DNA from: Blastopirellula retiformator
GTDB lineage: Bacteria; Planctomycetota; Planctomycetia; Pirellulales; Pirellulaceae
Assembly (NCBI RefSeq): GCF_007859755.1
Contig: NZ_SJPF01000001.1
Location: 708,234 to 772,233, forward strand
DNA: 64,000 bases
Reading direction: 5' to 3'
In this document: in pieces, positions 63,882 to 64,000 of the stretch
Numbering within the stretch: the stretch's first letter is position 1
Layout of the letters: each line of letters begins with the position of its first letter
Notes under the pieces: generated by a model
The model's database searches: none
What the model saw: the letters and a program-made list of their open reading frames with translations, nothing else
Told to the model about the DNA's origin: nothing
Position numbers and translations under genes: made by a program

Positions 63882-64000
63882 TCAGTTGTCAACGTCGGCG
63901 GTTGCGTTGTCTGCGGCGACGTCCGACGTGGAAGCCTTTGCGGCTGCCTTCGCGTTTTCCTTGTCGATAACAGTACCAGCAGAATGCTGCCAGCATTGCC
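63882..64000 (-). CDS. 3' end of an unidentified gene
   Basis: The last 38 codons of a gene whose start is beyond the window. The frame reads QCWQHSAGTVIDKEN, continues Ala/Lys-rich, and ends with ADNATADVDN and a TGA. The codon pattern is strongly purine-first with G/C third positions, like the left-flank host genes, which argues that it is coding and that the host backbone resumes here. The other two frames give Arg-rich translations. Too short to name. Confidence 0.55.
   Translation of the reverse strand, partial: QCWQHSAGTVIDKENAKAAAKASTSDVAADNATADVDN

Overview
The window looks like a chromosome segment of a planctomycete of the Pirellulaceae type (Blastopirellula/Bremerella-like). This is inferred from the left flank: a GC-rich run of secreted and envelope genes with an RND pump, a squalene-cyclase-repeat protein, an SUMF1/formylglycine-enzyme-like protein, an OprB-type porin and the first 43 codons of a sulfatase. 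No rRNA or tRNA gene was seen, so the taxonomy is inference.

Layout. 1-7326 is ordinary host chromosome and ends in a sulfatase gene broken after its N-terminal motif. About 7327-60150 is an acquired island of visibly lower GC carrying a large NRPS-PKS lipopeptide gene cluster. A plus-strand run (7689-32715) holds an MbtH-like protein, two small paralogous proteins, a PvdQ/penicillin-acylase-like Ntn hydrolase, NRPS-1 (FAAL-ACP-C-A-PCP-C-A-PCP-C), an asparagine synthase, NRPS-2 (C*-A-PCP-C-A-PCP-C) and a SyrP/TauD-like dioxygenase. A minus-strand pair (37955-32723) holds a methyltransferase and NRPS-3 (C-A-PCP-C). 38.0-42.5 kb is insertion-sequence debris, including an IS1380 element inserted into the terminal inverted repeat of an ISKra4-like element. 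A plus-strand run (42714-48478) holds an ankyrin protein, a PKS (KS-vestigial AT-KR-ACP) and a luciferase-like monooxygenase. Minus-strand NRPS-4 (C*-A-PCP-C-A-PCP-Cy-A/Ox-PCP) and an Sfp-type phosphopantetheinyl transferase close the cluster. 60158-62772 is IS3 plus a 5'-truncated IS1182-like element. The right end has one unrecognised gene and the 3' end of another.

How the genes may work together. A fatty acid is activated by the FAAL domain of NRPS-1 and the peptide is elongated. Hand-read binding-pocket codes suggest Thr-like, unassigned, Asn, Ser, Gly, Asn, Thr and Cys. The Cy and oxidase domains would turn the Cys into a thiazole, and the PKS would add one ketide. AsnB could feed the Asn domains or make an amide, and the dioxygenase could beta-hydroxylate an Asn or other residue. 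The PPTase arms the ten carrier proteins and MbtH supports the A domains. The acylase could later remove the acyl chain, a prodrug-type maturation. There is no thioesterase, epimerase domain, exporter or regulator in the window, so release, export and control are unexplained.

The most unusual signals are: a roughly 55-residue C-terminal module shared by the two small proteins and the acylase; histidine-free N-terminal C domains facing protein-terminal canonical C domains; an AT without its catalytic serine; and a stand-alone monooxygenase that shares an N-terminal helix with NRPS-3.
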